Part shown: piece by piece, positions 1 to 10,104 of the stretch
Layout of the letters: every line of letters starts with the position of its first letter
Numbering within the stretch: position 1 is the first letter of the stretch
DNA from: Triangularia verruculosa
Taxonomy: Eukaryota; Ascomycota; Sordariomycetes; Sordariales; Podosporaceae
Assembly (NCBI GenBank): GCA_033296885.1
Contig: MU863987.1
Location: 62,001 to 126,000, forward strand
Length of the DNA stretch: 64,000 bases
Direction of reading: 5' to 3'
The notes under the pieces: model-generated
The model's database searches: none
Told to the model about the DNA's origin: nothing
Seen by the model: the letters and a program-made list of their open reading frames with translations, nothing else
Translations under genes and position numbers: made by a program

Positions 1-1632
1 GGTCCGGACTTAACATTGACCTTGACTCAACGGAATCTCGACAGCTTAACCAAAGGAATTCGAAACATGCCGAGAACACTCGAGGATGCAGTCAAGGTTA
101 CGAGAGGGATAGGACTCCGGTACCTCTGGATAGACGCCATATGCATCATCCAAGATTCCAATGAGGACTGGAGAGAGCAGGCTGCCCGCATGAATGACAC
201 CTACTCCGATGCTACCGTGACAATCTTTGCCGCTTACTCCGCGGCATCTGCTGAGGGATTGCTTCAAAAACGGGAGGCGGTAGAGGAAGTGTCATTGCCC
301 TGGAAACAACCATCAAAAGCGCCAGGGGAGATATTCGTCCGCCTATCTCAGAAGTGGCACGGCGAGTGGGATGACAACTTCTTGGCTTACTGTCCCTGGA
401 GCGAACGGGGCTGGACATTGCAAGAACGGTTATCTGCTGGACGTGGGCTTACTTTTACGAAGAAGCAAATGAGCTGGCACTGTTTGACTTGTATATCTCG
501 GGAGAATGGAGAGTTTGTGGATCAGATTGCGAAGCAGAAAAACGCAATGTCGCAGGGCACCAGTGATCGACTTGCCGATATCTCAGATCATTGGGCTGGT
601 CTAATCCGAATGCAAGATGTACAAGAGGAAGGACTCACCATGGGAACATATCATGACATGCTAGTGGCTCAGTTTTATCGCATCATGAATGACTTCCGGG
701 ACAGGGTGTTCAAATATCGATCTGACCAACTTCCAGCAGTGGCGGCACTTGCAAAAGCCGTGGAAAATCGGCTACAAGGACGCGATCGGTACTGGGCCGG
801 TCTATGGGAAAGTAACGTGGCAAAGGGTCTGCTGTGGAACACTTGGAAACTTAAGCCTGGTGTCAATTATGGACGACCACCGGGGAGTGGGGGCAGTCGA
901 GTTGTCCTGCCATCTTGGAGTTGGGCGAGCGTTATCTTGAGTATGTTTCCTGATATCTGCACACTCCAGGAACCACTGGCGAATACAGGCACAAATATGA
1001 ACAGCGCGCAAAATGTGGTCTCTGGCAGTCTGTTGAAGAATATCCGGTTTCCCAACCTTGACGACCAAGAGGAACGATTCATTCCGACAAGGCCTATCGA
1101 GCTGAGATTCACGGCCCCTTTCCAGCAATTATCAGACGACTGGTTCGATCCCAACAATGGGGTAGATGCCTCTTATCCCGGGCTATCAGCCTTTGAAACG
1201 ATTCTTCGGGATGATTTCTACCCAAAAGGCCAGGGGTCTGATGGTCACGACAGTCTTGCGACTCCCAAGCTGGACCCTCTCTATGGTCCCGGCAGCGAAT
1301 TCGCACAGAAGCATCAACCTTGTCCAGGGCAGGTCTTTGCGGCAATCAAAATTTACAAGTGGATGGAACCAATCAATGTGGGCAGATACGGCATGGGCGT
1401 AAGCCATTTCGAGACGACGGCCTTCCTGATCCTCGAAAGTGAGACTCATACAGGAGATTCGAATGCTACTCAACGCTTCCGGCGAGTTGGTAGACTGAAT
1501 CTTACCAAAGGGTATAGTGGACATTACCCCAGACCAGTCATGGAGTGGGAAGGACGGTCTGTGTATCTCGGTGATGTTCTCGAGATGCTTGACGAAAAGC
1601 CATGGAAGGAGAAGGAGGTTGTGCTTGTTTGA
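1..1632 (+). CDS. HET-domain protein, 5' end outside window
   Basis: C-terminal part of a heterokaryon-incompatibility (HET, PF06985-type) protein. The frame is open from base 1 (G-P-D-L-T...), so the gene begins upstream and the first in-window Met is not the start. Visible HET blocks are the LRYLWIDAICIIQD segment near residue 40, the ATVTIFAAYSA segment near 70, and ERGWTLQERLSAGRGLTF near 135-152. Farther on, the PSWSWASV block is the usual mark of the end of the conserved core; the C-terminal 230 residues are unassigned. HET proteins trigger growth arrest or cell death after non-self recognition; that is family knowledge, not shown here. The frame is uninterrupted to TGA and no intron is needed. 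The gene converges on the first member of the small paralog array. Confidence 0.9.
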   Translation, partial: GPDLTLTLTQRNLDSLTKGIRNMPRTLEDAVKVTRGIGLRYLWIDAICIIQDSNEDWREQAARMNDTYSDATVTIFAAYSAASAEGLLQKREAVEEVSLPWKQPSKAPGEIFVRLSQKWHGEWDDNFLAYCPWSERGWTLQERLSAGRGLTFTKKQMSWHCLTCISRENGEFVDQIAKQKNAMSQGTSDRLADISDHWAGLIRMQDVQEEGLTMGTYHDMLVAQFYRIMNDFRDRVFKYRSDQLPAVAALAKAVENRLQGRDRYWAGLWESNVAKGLLWNTWKLKPGVNYGRPPGSGGSRVVLPSWSWASVILSMFPDICTLQEPLANTGTNMNSAQNVVSGSLLKNIRFPNLDDQEERFIPTRPIELRFTAPFQQLSDDWFDPNNGVDASYPGLSAFETILRDDFYPKGQGSDGHDSLATPKLDPLYGPGSEFAQKHQPCPGQVFAAIKIYKWMEPINVGRYGMGVSHFETTAFLILESETHTGDSNATQRFRRVGRLNLTKGYSGHYPRPVMEWEGRSVYLGDVLEMLDEKPWKEKEVVLV

Positions 1633-1832
1633 TATTGGTACACTATGTCTTGTGAATCGTTTGACTTGAACACGCATTGGATTACTATCGCTTTATCTTG
1701 CTTAGGAAATGATACACATCTACACTCAGTTAGCTAGAATCGTTCTCACATCTCAGATTTAATAGAGGCTCAAAATCATTGATTCACGAGATACCGAGCT
1801 ATGTGTAACCCTGCTGTAACAAGGCACCCGTC
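1633..1832. other. convergent spacer
   Basis: Spacer between the stop of the HET gene and the stop of array member 1. It is AT-rich and probably holds both 3' UTRs. No further feature seen. Confidence 0.6.
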
Positions 1833-2393
1833 TCAACCTCGCTTGGCAGCCCGCTTCTTGCCTCTCTTGGAGCCAGCAACATCTTGAGGACTGACAACAT
1901 CCCACTCGTCTTTCATGCTTTTGGCAATATCGCTGGCGGAGGGTACAACCTCTGCAAAATTCACTGTCAGCCTCCAGGATTTTGTGTCGCAAGTCTACAG
2001 TGAGCGCAATGTAGCACGTACCGAAATCCTCTGCATGCTCAAGCAAACAATCCTCCGTCATCCTCTTCTTAATTACTTCCATGGTGACCCAGAAGAATCG
2101 CTCACGGCTCTCGACAAGGGTCGGCGGGCTCGTGTACATCATATCCTTCGTTTCCTCGAGCATCGATCGACAGTCGCGAAGGAGGGTGTGAAGTGAGATA
2201 TCTCTGCCCACGTTCAACTCTTTGATGAGATCCTCCGCAACTTCTTTGATGGAGTAGTAAAAGAATTCGTGGGCCGTTCCGGGCTTGAGAATCAGGCGGA
2301 CGCCTAAGACAACGTCAGAGGGGAACAATTGCTGGAAGACAAGTGAGTGAACTTACGGATAGCGTCCCAGTCAAAGACGTTGTGGGATGCCAT
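1833..2393 (-). CDS. array member 1 (minus strand), three-exon small protein
   Basis: First of ten paralogs and the only one on the minus strand. Exons: 2357-2393, 2022-2303, 1833-1951; 145 residues. Exon 1 encodes M-A-S-H-N-VFDWDAI and ends in phase 1 (ATC C|GTAAGT). Exon 2 carries the family core ISLHTLLRDCRSMLEE, then RERFFWVTMEVIKKRM, and ends at E-D-F before a phase-1 intron. Exon 3 carries DEWDVVSPQDV and a basic tail GSKRGKKRAAKRG that no other member has and that resembles a nuclear-localisation signal. The start is fixed by alignment of exon 1 with the other members. No known domain recognised. Predicted soluble: no signal peptide or membrane segment. Confidence 0.8.
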
Positions 2394-3322
2394 TCTTGGA
2401 TTTCTGTTGGATCTGTTAACACGCGGGTCAGGTGGTGAGAGGGCAGGATAGGCTGGGTACCCTTGCAGCAGGACTAAGCGTTTGGAAACGTATCTTTGTT
2501 GTTGATGAAGATCTGTCAAAGAAGGTATGATTTCCTTTGCCTTACGATGATGCGCGGAAAGAAAAGAGAATGGGATCGAGAAGGAAGAAGCTCAAGAAAT
2601 ACCAGGCGAGTCTTGCCGATTCACTTCAGTTTGGCGTGGGTCCGGTCTGAGACTGATTCACTCCAGGAGCAACAATTAGAACGTTCAAGTGAATGGAAGG
2701 AAGGTAGTAAATGCTCGGCAGGATCTTAATACTTGCTCCTCGCTTCGCGTACTGGTTTCTATGAGCCAACTCTTGTCTGGCATCCTCATGGCTGAGATGG
2801 CAGCTGGGGAGGTCGTTAATCTCCCCCTTCTACATTTTCATCTACTTCTTTGAACGGAATCGCGGAAGTGAGCTGCGACCCATGCGTTCAAACCGTCTAC
2901 CAGTAAGATTCAGAGTGAAACCGGACCACCTCTCAGTCTTGCTGTTGTCACGTCAGTCATTGCTATAGTACTCCCTGGTTTTCTTATTGTACCAACTCAC
3001 GCATCTACATTGACGGATCTTTACCCCTCCAAAGCTTAGACGGATTTCGCGCCTCGCAACAGTCAGGTGTCCGGGCCGGGGCCCGACCACCTTCCAGTTC
3101 CGAGGTGGGACCTTTTTCCGCCCCACCTGCCGAATTTGCCGGCCCCGCCCCGCCGTTCCGGGCCGGACTCTTCGAACCACAATGCCGGTGCTGATTGCGA
3201 ACTTCTTTCCGATCTCTCCTCTTTGAGGTTCTTCCAAGAACACCAAAAAACAGCTTCTCAAAGGTACCTAAGGTACCAGCCGACAACGTTTTTCACCCCT
3301 GCAATTTGCTCAAACAAGCACC
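2394..3322. other. divergent promoter region between members 1 and 2
   Basis: Gene-free. Contains one exact copy of the shared array 9-mer in the orientation of member 1 and a GC-rich block at about 3070-3170. No ORF resembling the family was found in it. Confidence 0.6.
2666..2674 (-). promoter_or_regulatory. shared upstream element, exact copy (member 1)
   Basis: Reads TGTTGCTCC on the minus strand, about 273 bases before the ATG of member 1. The same 9-mer occurs upstream of members 3, 6 and 9 in the matching orientation. Function unknown; a transcription-factor site is the simplest guess. Confidence 0.5.
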
Positions 3323-3755
3323 ATGACTGGTATTTCCTCTCTTAAGCGATAATCATTATATCCATACTGACTGCTTGCCTTATAATAGATCACTCCAACA
3401 TCAACTTCGTGGAGCTCGTCCTCGAGGGTAAGTAGCACATGGCGTTTGATGTTTACGGGTCTAACCGCAATTCTTTCTCTCAGTGGACGATATCAATGCT
3501 GTTCTCGACCGTCTCCCAGCCCCCACTGAGGACGAATTGTGGTGGCTCGCGTGTATGACTGTCGACACATTGCATTTTGACGCCGGGGTCCCTCTCGAGG
3601 TCTTGCGCGAAGACGCGCGCGTGATGTGGCAGCGGTACAGCTCGCCCTGGGTGTATGGAAAGGGCATTGACCGGACCGGTGTTTCGAGCTTTTTCGTCGC
3701 CACACAGATATTCCTGTACATGGTTGGGGCTTTTGCCGATTCCTGGATCCCTTAG
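3323..3755 (+). CDS. array member 2, divergent and shorter
   Basis: Exons 3323-3329, 3389-3427, 3484-3755; 105 residues. The product starts M-T-D-H-S-N-INFVELVLE and continues V-D-D-I-N. The block from LACMTVDTLHFDAGVP to EDARVMWQRYSSP aligns with the family core (I-x-x-L-x-x-x-x-x-I-P-M...DCR-x-M-L), and SSFFVATQIFLYMV aligns with the FF helix, so it is a family member despite lacking Cys in the core and the DWxAI end of exon 1. The intron at 3428-3483 sits where the others have their first intron (phase 1); the intron at 3330-3388 is extra. No third-exon equivalent with a WxxV motif was found; another frame at 3750-3809 followed by GTAAGT might be a displaced tail, so this copy may be degenerating. 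Confidence 0.55.
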
Positions 3756-4266
3756 GGACAGCGTCTTGAGATACCTGTCACAGGAAGTCCTGGGCTACAT
3801 TCGTGGTAAGTATGTGAAGCAATCTCTGCAATGAGGAAAAGTGACTGACCTTATGGATCATCAAGTGCAACCCAGAGCAGCTTAGGTGATGGCCAGGCAG
3901 TTACTAGGGATACAAGAGAGCGATAATTGAAACAAACCTTGAGCCCTTATCAAGAGAGGGTCGAAGCTTTCTGGTTCCCGCATCTTTCACCGATGAGTAC
4001 AGACGGCCACGAGGAAGAAAATATCGGCAGACCCACATCTTTTCAAAACTTGTTGCTCCGAATGCAGGCAGAGATTTTTCAAAATGCCCATGCAGTAGAT
4101 ATAAAACCATTCCCTCGCGGCCTTCCCTCCTTTCTCCTTTCTCCATCATACAACAGCCGAAGTGAAATCTTGCCTACCTTACCTTACCTCCTTCAACCAT
4201 CACACTACTTTTGACTTCACATTGCTTCACCACCTACAAACAGTCACATACCCGAAGATATCAATC
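3756..4266. other. array spacer 2-3
   Basis: Promoter region of member 3. Holds the exact 9-mer at 4051-4059, an upstream block ATATCGGCAGACCCACAT at 4021-4038 that recurs before member 4, a TATA-like ATATAAAA near 4099-4106, and a CT-rich leader before the ATG. Confidence 0.55.
4051..4059 (+). promoter_or_regulatory. shared upstream element, exact copy (member 3)
   Basis: TGTTGCTCC at about -216 from the ATG of member 3, followed by GAATG. Confidence 0.5.
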
Positions 4267-4784
4267 ATGAGCGCCTTCAAGTGGTCGACCATTAGTATGC
4301 ATTCTTTTGTCATCCACCATACCCAGAGCAAGATTCTAACAATCTCCCAGAAGGGCGCTTGGGTGTCCAGTCAGATTTCGACGTCAACTGTTCGGACCAG
4401 ACTATCAAGCTAGCGGCTCAACAGATCGTCACTGAGTGTCTCGCAGACAAGAGTATGTCGCTGAATCAGCTCCTCCACCAGTGTGGCCTCATGATGGGGG
4501 AGGTTGAGGGGATGATTTGGACCCACCCTCCTGCTGCCGTCAAAGCATACGAGAAATTTCTCGCCGCCGCCATCATGACGATGATGGAGATGCAGAGGGA
4601 GGAGAATAAGCTTCAGGCCACTGTGAAGGAGTATGGTAAGTCAAACTCTGGAATATTTGGATGTTACAATTGAGTGTGAAAACTGACAAAAGTGTTGGCA
4701 GACATTATTCACCCAGCTGAAGATATCAAGGCAATGGAGGATGACTGGTGCGTTGTTACGGCTGATGACCTCGAAGAGGTTTGA
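4267..4784 (+). CDS. array member 3, three-exon small protein
   Basis: Exons 4267-4294, 4351-4635, 4702-4784; 131 residues. Exon 1 encodes MSAFKWSTI, matching the position of VFDWxAI in siblings (Trp kept). Exon 2 has SMSLNQLLHQCGLMMGEVE, in which the Asp of the DCR core is Gln, then W-T-H-P-P and EKFLAAAIMTMMEMQ, and ends at K-E-Y before the phase-1 donor. Exon 3 encodes an acidic tail with EDDWCVVTADDLEEV. Both introns are phase 1. The structure of the middle segment (T-H-P-P, E-K-F) is closest to member 1 (T-S-P-P, E-R-F-F). No recognised domain. Confidence 0.8.
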
Positions 4785-5733
4785 GTCAAGCAGCTCTCCG
4801 CTCAAGTTACCTAGGTACCTACTACAGGTTTCCCCCGAGGATAACACATGGCGGGATGAAATGATCTAGGATGATGGGAGGGACAAAATAACGAGGTTTA
4901 GCACCTAAAAGAGAACAATGGAAGAAATCAACGCAAGTGACCATGGCTCGGCAAATAGGTTGTCGTCTCATGCAACCAATTTAACCAATCTTTGTTAATA
5001 TGAGGAGAAGATGACGATAGTTTTAAACATACCTTGCTCTCCGTTGAGATGATGGTTTCCAGGTTACTAGGCGTGGGAGAGCTGGTGGTGTTGGTCCTTT
5101 CAATCTTCTCACCCACTACTGGTGTAAAATGTTGGGTCCGCTATTACCGTGGATGATGTTTTCGTGTTTGAGACCATCGGGGGCAAATAATGAAGTTGGG
5201 CAGGCTCAACAGCCGGAAGAGCCAGGTCTGATACACAAGTTACTTAGGTAGGCAGGTAGTTTGTAAATACCTACTTGCCCCTCCTAATTATATAGGTATA
5301 TAAATATATCAAACTTTGATCACCTATCGTGTGCCTTTTCTTTCTCAAACACCGTGTTATTACTTCAACCTGAACCCCTATCACGAGACTGAGAATACTG
5401 CTGAGATGGAAGCTCGCCGGGGCGGGGAGCAACGATATCAACAGACCCACATATAGGTTAGCAGGTGATATTGCTCCTTCCAATCTCCTCACATCACTCA
5501 TGAGGTCAATCAATAGCAATTCGGCCCCACTGACTGGCAAGATTCACTTGAAGGTGGGATACAAATTCTCGTCCACCCTGCCCTCTTCCACCCTCCTTTT
5601 CTTCCTTCACACAACCAACAGTCCACCTTGCTTTCAAACCTCTCTCTTCCTTCACAAATCAACATTGCTTCCGTCGCTTGCTAGCCAATTGCTTTCCTTC
5701 TCTTTTTCAACCAACCTACCGAAAGTAATCACA
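4785..5733. other. array spacer 3-4
   Basis: Longest spacer in the array. Contains CGTTGCTCC on the minus strand at 5426-5434, the block ATATCAACAGACCCACAT at 5435-5452 shared with member 3, a near-match of the 9-mer at 5469-5477, and a pyrimidine-rich leader at about 5570-5720. No gene seen. Confidence 0.55.
5469..5477 (+). promoter_or_regulatory. shared upstream element, one mismatch (member 4)
   Basis: TATTGCTCC, about -265 from the ATG of member 4, followed by TTCCAA as in member 5. Confidence 0.35.
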
Positions 5734-6278
5734 ATGAAGGGCATCTTCGAGAGTGCTGGCATTGGTAAGCAGCCGTCTACTGGGTGGTGATGTCCGGAGC
5801 TGCCCGCGCTAACAATTTGACAGATGTGTGTCTTGAGAAGATGTATAAGTTAGGCACCAAGCCTCTCGACCCATCTGTCAAAACTCTAGCTACCAGCACT
5901 ATTACTGCGCTACATACCAAATTGGATATCTCCCACCAAGATATGGCTCAGGATTGTCGCGCCATGTTGGCGAAGGCGGCCGACATGACCTGGACCTTCG
6001 AGCTAGAGTTTGTGGCCCTTTGGGAGAGGTTCTTCTCTCTGGCATTCGAGATTCTAGAGAAGATCGAGGAGGAGGATAAGAAATTGCAAGCTATTTTGGA
6101 GGATTTCGGTACGTTCTGACCAGCGGGAATACTGTATGAGAAATTACTGACGAAAGACAATGTAGTTGTTTTGTCCGAGACTACAGGTCTTGAGATCATG
6201 GAAGAGGACTGGGATATTGTTTCCCCAGATGAGGTTGAGGAATTTGAAGTTGTGGAGCGTCCCGCTAAGTCGTGCTAG
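5734..6278 (+). CDS. array member 4, three-exon small protein
   Basis: Exons 5734-5764, 5824-6108, 6166-6278; 142 residues. Exon 1 encodes MKGIFESAGI; the Trp is lost but Phe, the final Ile and the phase-1 donor are kept. Exon 2 holds LDISHQDMAQDCRAMLAKAA, then W-T-F and WERFFSLAFEILEKIEEEDKK, ending E-D-F as in member 1. Exon 3 is strongly acidic with EEDWDIVSPDEVEEFEVV and ends in a short basic/Cys tail (ERPAKSC). The DWDIVSP block is nearly the same as DEWDVVSP of member 1, so members 1 and 4 look like a subgroup. No domain recognised. Confidence 0.8.
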
Positions 6279-6919
6279 AGACGGGCATTCACGGTGAGGT
6301 GGACTACGGAAAGTTAAAGTAGTTACCAAGGAAAGATGGGATTTCACGGCGAACCGCATGATGACCTAGTCACCCACCTAGTCTGAGCTAATTCACAAGC
6401 TGAGACATTAGCCTTCACAATATTCTCTACAAGTTTCCTGACAATTATACGTGCTTTCAAATTGTGCCTATTGGTCTCCGCCTACGAGTTCCTTTTGAAC
6501 GTCATGACTGGAAAGCCTCATACCGGTGGGTCAGGTAAGACAGGTTATATTTCAGAAGTACAACAAATTGAAATGCATGCAATTCGGATTCAGAATGCGA
6601 GTTCACCGTGCGCTGCTCCCAGGTGACATTCCCATCAGTGAACTATTCTGCCAGAGCTTGATAAGATTCCAGTGACCCAGCAGTGAATGAGATGCTCTTT
6701 GATCCACTAGCACAAGTGAAAAGCCCCGTTGCTCCTTCCAAGCTTCAGTATCTGTCATGCCTCTCTGCCTTCTCCCAACTTACCTTAAAATTTCCTCCCG
6801 ACATGGTCGTCAAACTTTCAGCCACAGCTTTGCCACTCCCAACAAAACTCTACCGTATCCAGGAATCAACAGCTTCCTACCGAAAATCATTCTTTAACAC
6901 GTTTGACATCATTTTCGCT
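6279..6919. other. array spacer 4-5
   Basis: Promoter region of member 5; near-match of the 9-mer at 6727-6735. An open frame runs from 6683 into exon 1 of member 5, but it lies upstream of the conserved start and is taken as leader. Confidence 0.5.
6727..6735 (+). promoter_or_regulatory. shared upstream element, one mismatch (member 5)
   Basis: CGTTGCTCC at about -193, followed by TTCCAA as in member 4. Confidence 0.35.
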
Positions 6920-7481
6920 ATGGCTGACAACGTTTTCGATTGGAAGGCTATTGGTACGTCTATTCCCGCCCATGAAGCTGACATGGAGTGCATGCCGACT
7001 AACACTTTACATCACCAAAAAGCCAATATTCTGGCCATGAATAACCCATTCGAAGGTCAGCCCGACCCCATCGCGTTCGAGCCCACCGCGTGTGCTCTTG
7101 TCGAGGACCTGCATGTTGAAAGGAAGATTCGCATGGCTACCCTACTGCGCGACAGCCGGAAGATGCTCACGCAAATCAACGAGAAGTACTGGTCCATAGT
7201 CCAGCGTGAGAATGGGAGACTTCGCGCTGGCTCCGTCCTGACCACGAAGAGGAACTTTTTTATGTTCCTAGTCGACTTTCTGCAGAAGGAGATAGAGAAA
7301 AGCGAAGATCCTGGTATGTACCACACTTCAAGCGTACATGGCAGGTTTGAACAGCTAATAACTGATAATGGGGACAGCAGAGACACTGACATCAAAACTG
7401 GGCAACCTTCAAGTTGAGCGCAACTTGGATATCGTGGACTATGATGGGGATTGGGCAATCATCGATGATGTTCTTGCCTAG
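6920..7481 (+). CDS. array member 5, three-exon small protein
   Basis: Exons 6920-6953, 7023-7313, 7381-7481; 141 residues. Exon 1 encodes MADNVFDWKAI with a phase-1 donor. Exon 2 has RKIRMATLLRDSRKMLTQI (the core Cys is Ser here), a 20-residue linker, and KRNFFMFLVDFLQKEIEK. Exon 3 has VERNLDIVDYDGDWAII and ends DDVLA; the first Trp of the doubled motif is Leu, the second is kept. The frame is open 5' of this ATG and through intron 1, so an unspliced read would give 244 residues. The spliced model is preferred because its junctions match the siblings exactly. Members 5, 6 and 7 form a subgroup by their DWAI[I/V] tails. Confidence 0.82.
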
Positions 7482-8070
7482 GTAGATACTTTGGTCAGCA
7501 AATCAGAATTTTTCTTTCTGATCCGAGATAAAAAAGAGAGGCAACAAGTAGCCAGACATATTTTTGACCATTCCAGTGACATAAGGCTGTGCTTAAACGA
7601 AGTCGTAATGTTTGGACTGCCACGCCAGTATCAACGGCTGGCTGTGATCTTTAAAATTAGTATTGGCTGATCTATGCGTTTTAACACCGCGCCTTTTGCT
7701 TGGAGAAACAAGAGTTGGCGTCCGCATGGGCACCATGTTCCCGAGAGCAATCACCTCGTGATAGACGGGTCCGGCCCAACCACTGTCCAGGTGGTGCCTT
7801 TGAGAGTATTCACTCACCCACTCAACATAGGAGCTAATGAACAGCCTAGCGAGTGAACTGAGGGACGCTTCACCGACTCCCGCAGGTGAATAAGCACTGT
7901 TGCTCCTGACGGGCAGAAACAGCGTTCAACATGTTTCTTTATTCCCTCTCTTCAGTGTTCCTTCTCAAAAACACATCCAAACCTCCTTCAACCACGCACA
8001 TTACCTGACCTGACCATCACGATAAAAGTCCGGAGTATCCAGAAATTGGATCCTTCTTCATTTTGTCACC
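7482..8070. other. array spacer 5-6
   Basis: Promoter region of member 6 with an exact 9-mer at 7898-7906. The stretch from about 7840 to 7910 resembles the stretch before member 7 (TGAACTGAG ... GTGAATA..ACTG), so the flanking DNA was duplicated along with the genes. Confidence 0.5.
7898..7906 (+). promoter_or_regulatory. shared upstream element, exact copy (member 6)
   Basis: TGTTGCTCC at about -173 from the ATG of member 6, followed by TGACG. Confidence 0.5.
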
Positions 8071-8618
8071 ATGACTGGCAGCGTTTTCAACTGGAGGGCC
8101 ATCGGTATGTCACCCGCGCCATTCAAGTTGCCATAACCCCCCCTCTCTGCTAACATTCTTGTTCAGAGGAGGCTATCGAGCTCAATGAGATAGTCCCTGG
8201 GCAATCCGGTCAGAAAGTTTTCAAACCCATTGCTCGCGATGTCATTCAAGAGCTCCAGAGCAACAAGAACATTGCCATGACTGTCATTCTGCACGATTGC
8301 CAGGAGATTCTCAAGGAGGTCAATCGCCAATATCACTCCTTCAAAGACCAATGCGAGCGTACTGTCATAGGAATTGAGTTCAACAAGCTGATTATAAAGC
8401 GAAGTTTCTTCACATTTACGCTTGGTTGGATTGAGAAGTCGATGGGGAGTCAGCGTGGTAGGTGCACAAACAGTTCATGGGAAGGGGTACTGTAGCTGAC
8501 GCTCAACTTGGAAACAGGTTCACTTTCGACCAGTGATGTTTTGGGAAATGAAAGGGATTGGGATGTTGTGGCATATCACGAAGATTGGGCTATCATTGGG
8601 GATGCGGATTTGGCTTAA
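8071..8618 (+). CDS. array member 6, three-exon small protein
   Basis: Exons 8071-8104, 8167-8457, 8518-8618; 141 residues. Exon 1 encodes MTGSVFNWRAI. Exon 2 starts E-E-A-I-E-L-N-E, has KNIAMTVILHDCQEILKEVN, then KRSFFTFTLGWIEKSM. Exon 3 has NERDWDVVAYHEDWAIIGDADLA, two WxxV/I units in tandem. It is the closest sibling of member 7: the EEAIELNE, FFTF-LGWIEKSM and DWDVV blocks are shared almost residue for residue, implying a recent duplication. Both introns phase 1. No known domain. Confidence 0.85.
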
Positions 8619-9086
8619 ATACCTAGGTTCAGGGGCAAATAAAACCAGGCGTCACATACTTCCCCATGCAGATTTCATTGATCTACATGTTTACCCTCTG
8701 ATCTTGAAGGGCCATACTTGCTGGACTTGCTGGAGGACGGATTAGACTTTGCTGCTCGAGCATGCAGAGATTTCATCTGGTCGGAAATGGTCACCAATGA
8801 AAAAGCACGTCACCTTCCGTAGATTCGACTTGCTCTTCGCCCCATGGGGCTATTCACCCGTGACAATGAGTAGCAAATGAACTGAGAGGTGATGCTCTTA
8901 TTAATAGCCGCCAAAAGTGAATAGGAACTGCAGCGTTTTGTGGTACCTTAAGTCCATATAAGGTATTCTTCCAGACTTGAGTTTCTATTCTCACCGTCAT
9001 ACGCAATATCCATACGTCAGTAACACTACGCCTTTGAGTGAGACTCAACGATACTGACCAGACGTCTTCCCCCCTATCTCGTCACC
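8619..9086. other. array spacer 6-7
   Basis: Promoter region of member 7. The counterpart of the 9-mer is degenerate (TGATGCTCT at 8890-8898, two mismatches). No gene seen. Confidence 0.5.
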
Positions 9087-9669
9087 ATGTCTGCCAACGT
9101 CTTTGATTGGGATGCTATTGGTAAGTTACCTGTCCTGAAGCCATCCTCTCCTCTTGCTAATCAGCTAACTTCTTGGTAGAAGAGGCCATTGAGCTCAATG
9201 AAGAAGCTAGGGGCCGGGCCAGCGAGAGGGTCTTGAAGTCAATCGCCCGCAATACCATCCAGGAGCTCCACAACGACAAGGACATCCCCATGTCGGTTCT
9301 CTTCCACGATTGCCGTGAGATGCTCAGAAGGGTCAATCATCAATACTTAATTGCGACCCGCTCAGTCATCGACAAAGACGGCCGCAGCGTGAAAGGGGTT
9401 GCATCCAACAGACTTGTCATGAAGCGGGACTTCTTCACCTTTATGTTGGGGTGGATCGAGAAGTCAATGGAAAAGAAGGGCATCACGGAAGATCTTGGTA
9501 TGTGGAAGACTTTCACCTCTGAAACGTGAAGGCCATCTAGAAACTGACACTTTATGGGAAATCAGAGACACTCTGGTCTAACCTGGACCTCCTTCGCGTA
9601 GAGCGCGATTGGGATGTTGTGGGCTTTGATGGCGACTGGGCCATCGTTGGAGACGCCGAGTTTGCCTAG
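9087..9669 (+). CDS. array member 7, three-exon small protein
   Basis: Exons 9087-9120, 9180-9497, 9566-9669; 151 residues. Exon 1 encodes MSANVFDWDAI. Exon 2 has EEAIELNEEARG, then KDIPMSVLFHDCREMLRRVN, a variable 25-residue linker and KRDFFTFMLGWIEKSMEKK, ending E-D-L before the phase-1 donor. Exon 3 has VERDWDVVGFDGDWAIVGDAEFA. This copy has all the family hallmarks and is the best query for searching other genomes. The ATG is preceded by TCACC, as in member 6. No signal peptide or membrane helix. Confidence 0.87.
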
Positions 9670-10104
9670 GTAAATAAATAGAGAGCTGAAAATATGGGAT
9701 TCACCAATTGGCTCATGCATAAATCAAAGTAAAAGAGCATTATTTCAAGCAAATACCGTGACCTTGCGACAGCTTTCAATGAAGGACAGCTCCCTCGTGA
9801 CAAATGGTTCCATCGTCGAAGCAAAATGTGAAACCAGCTTCACGGCGCCTTAATTCTGTTCACCATCGCCGTATGCAAAAAACAAATTCAGTGCTCCGAC
9901 GAAAGAATAGTGGATCATACCTACTGTGAAGCTTGAGGGAACCAAGGTGAGGTGATGAATCCATCCATAAATTCGTCCCAGCAGTCCCTGAGCTGCCAAC
10001 CTCCCCCTTTCCACGCCTCAGCCAGGTCAGCCCCCAAACCACCGACATACCTACTCCACCAGCCTTAAAACAACTGATATCCGCTCCCACCAACAATCTC
10101 AGCT
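9670..10104. other. array spacer 7-8
   Basis: Promoter region of member 8. Holds a partial form of the shared element (CAGTGCTCC at 9889-9897, core TGCTCC, then GACG) at about -216. No gene seen. Confidence 0.45.

Noticed and set aside
6683..6919. N-terminal extension of array member 5
   Set aside because: The sibling genes start directly at the M-x-x-x-VFDW exon, and the extension shows no family similarity.
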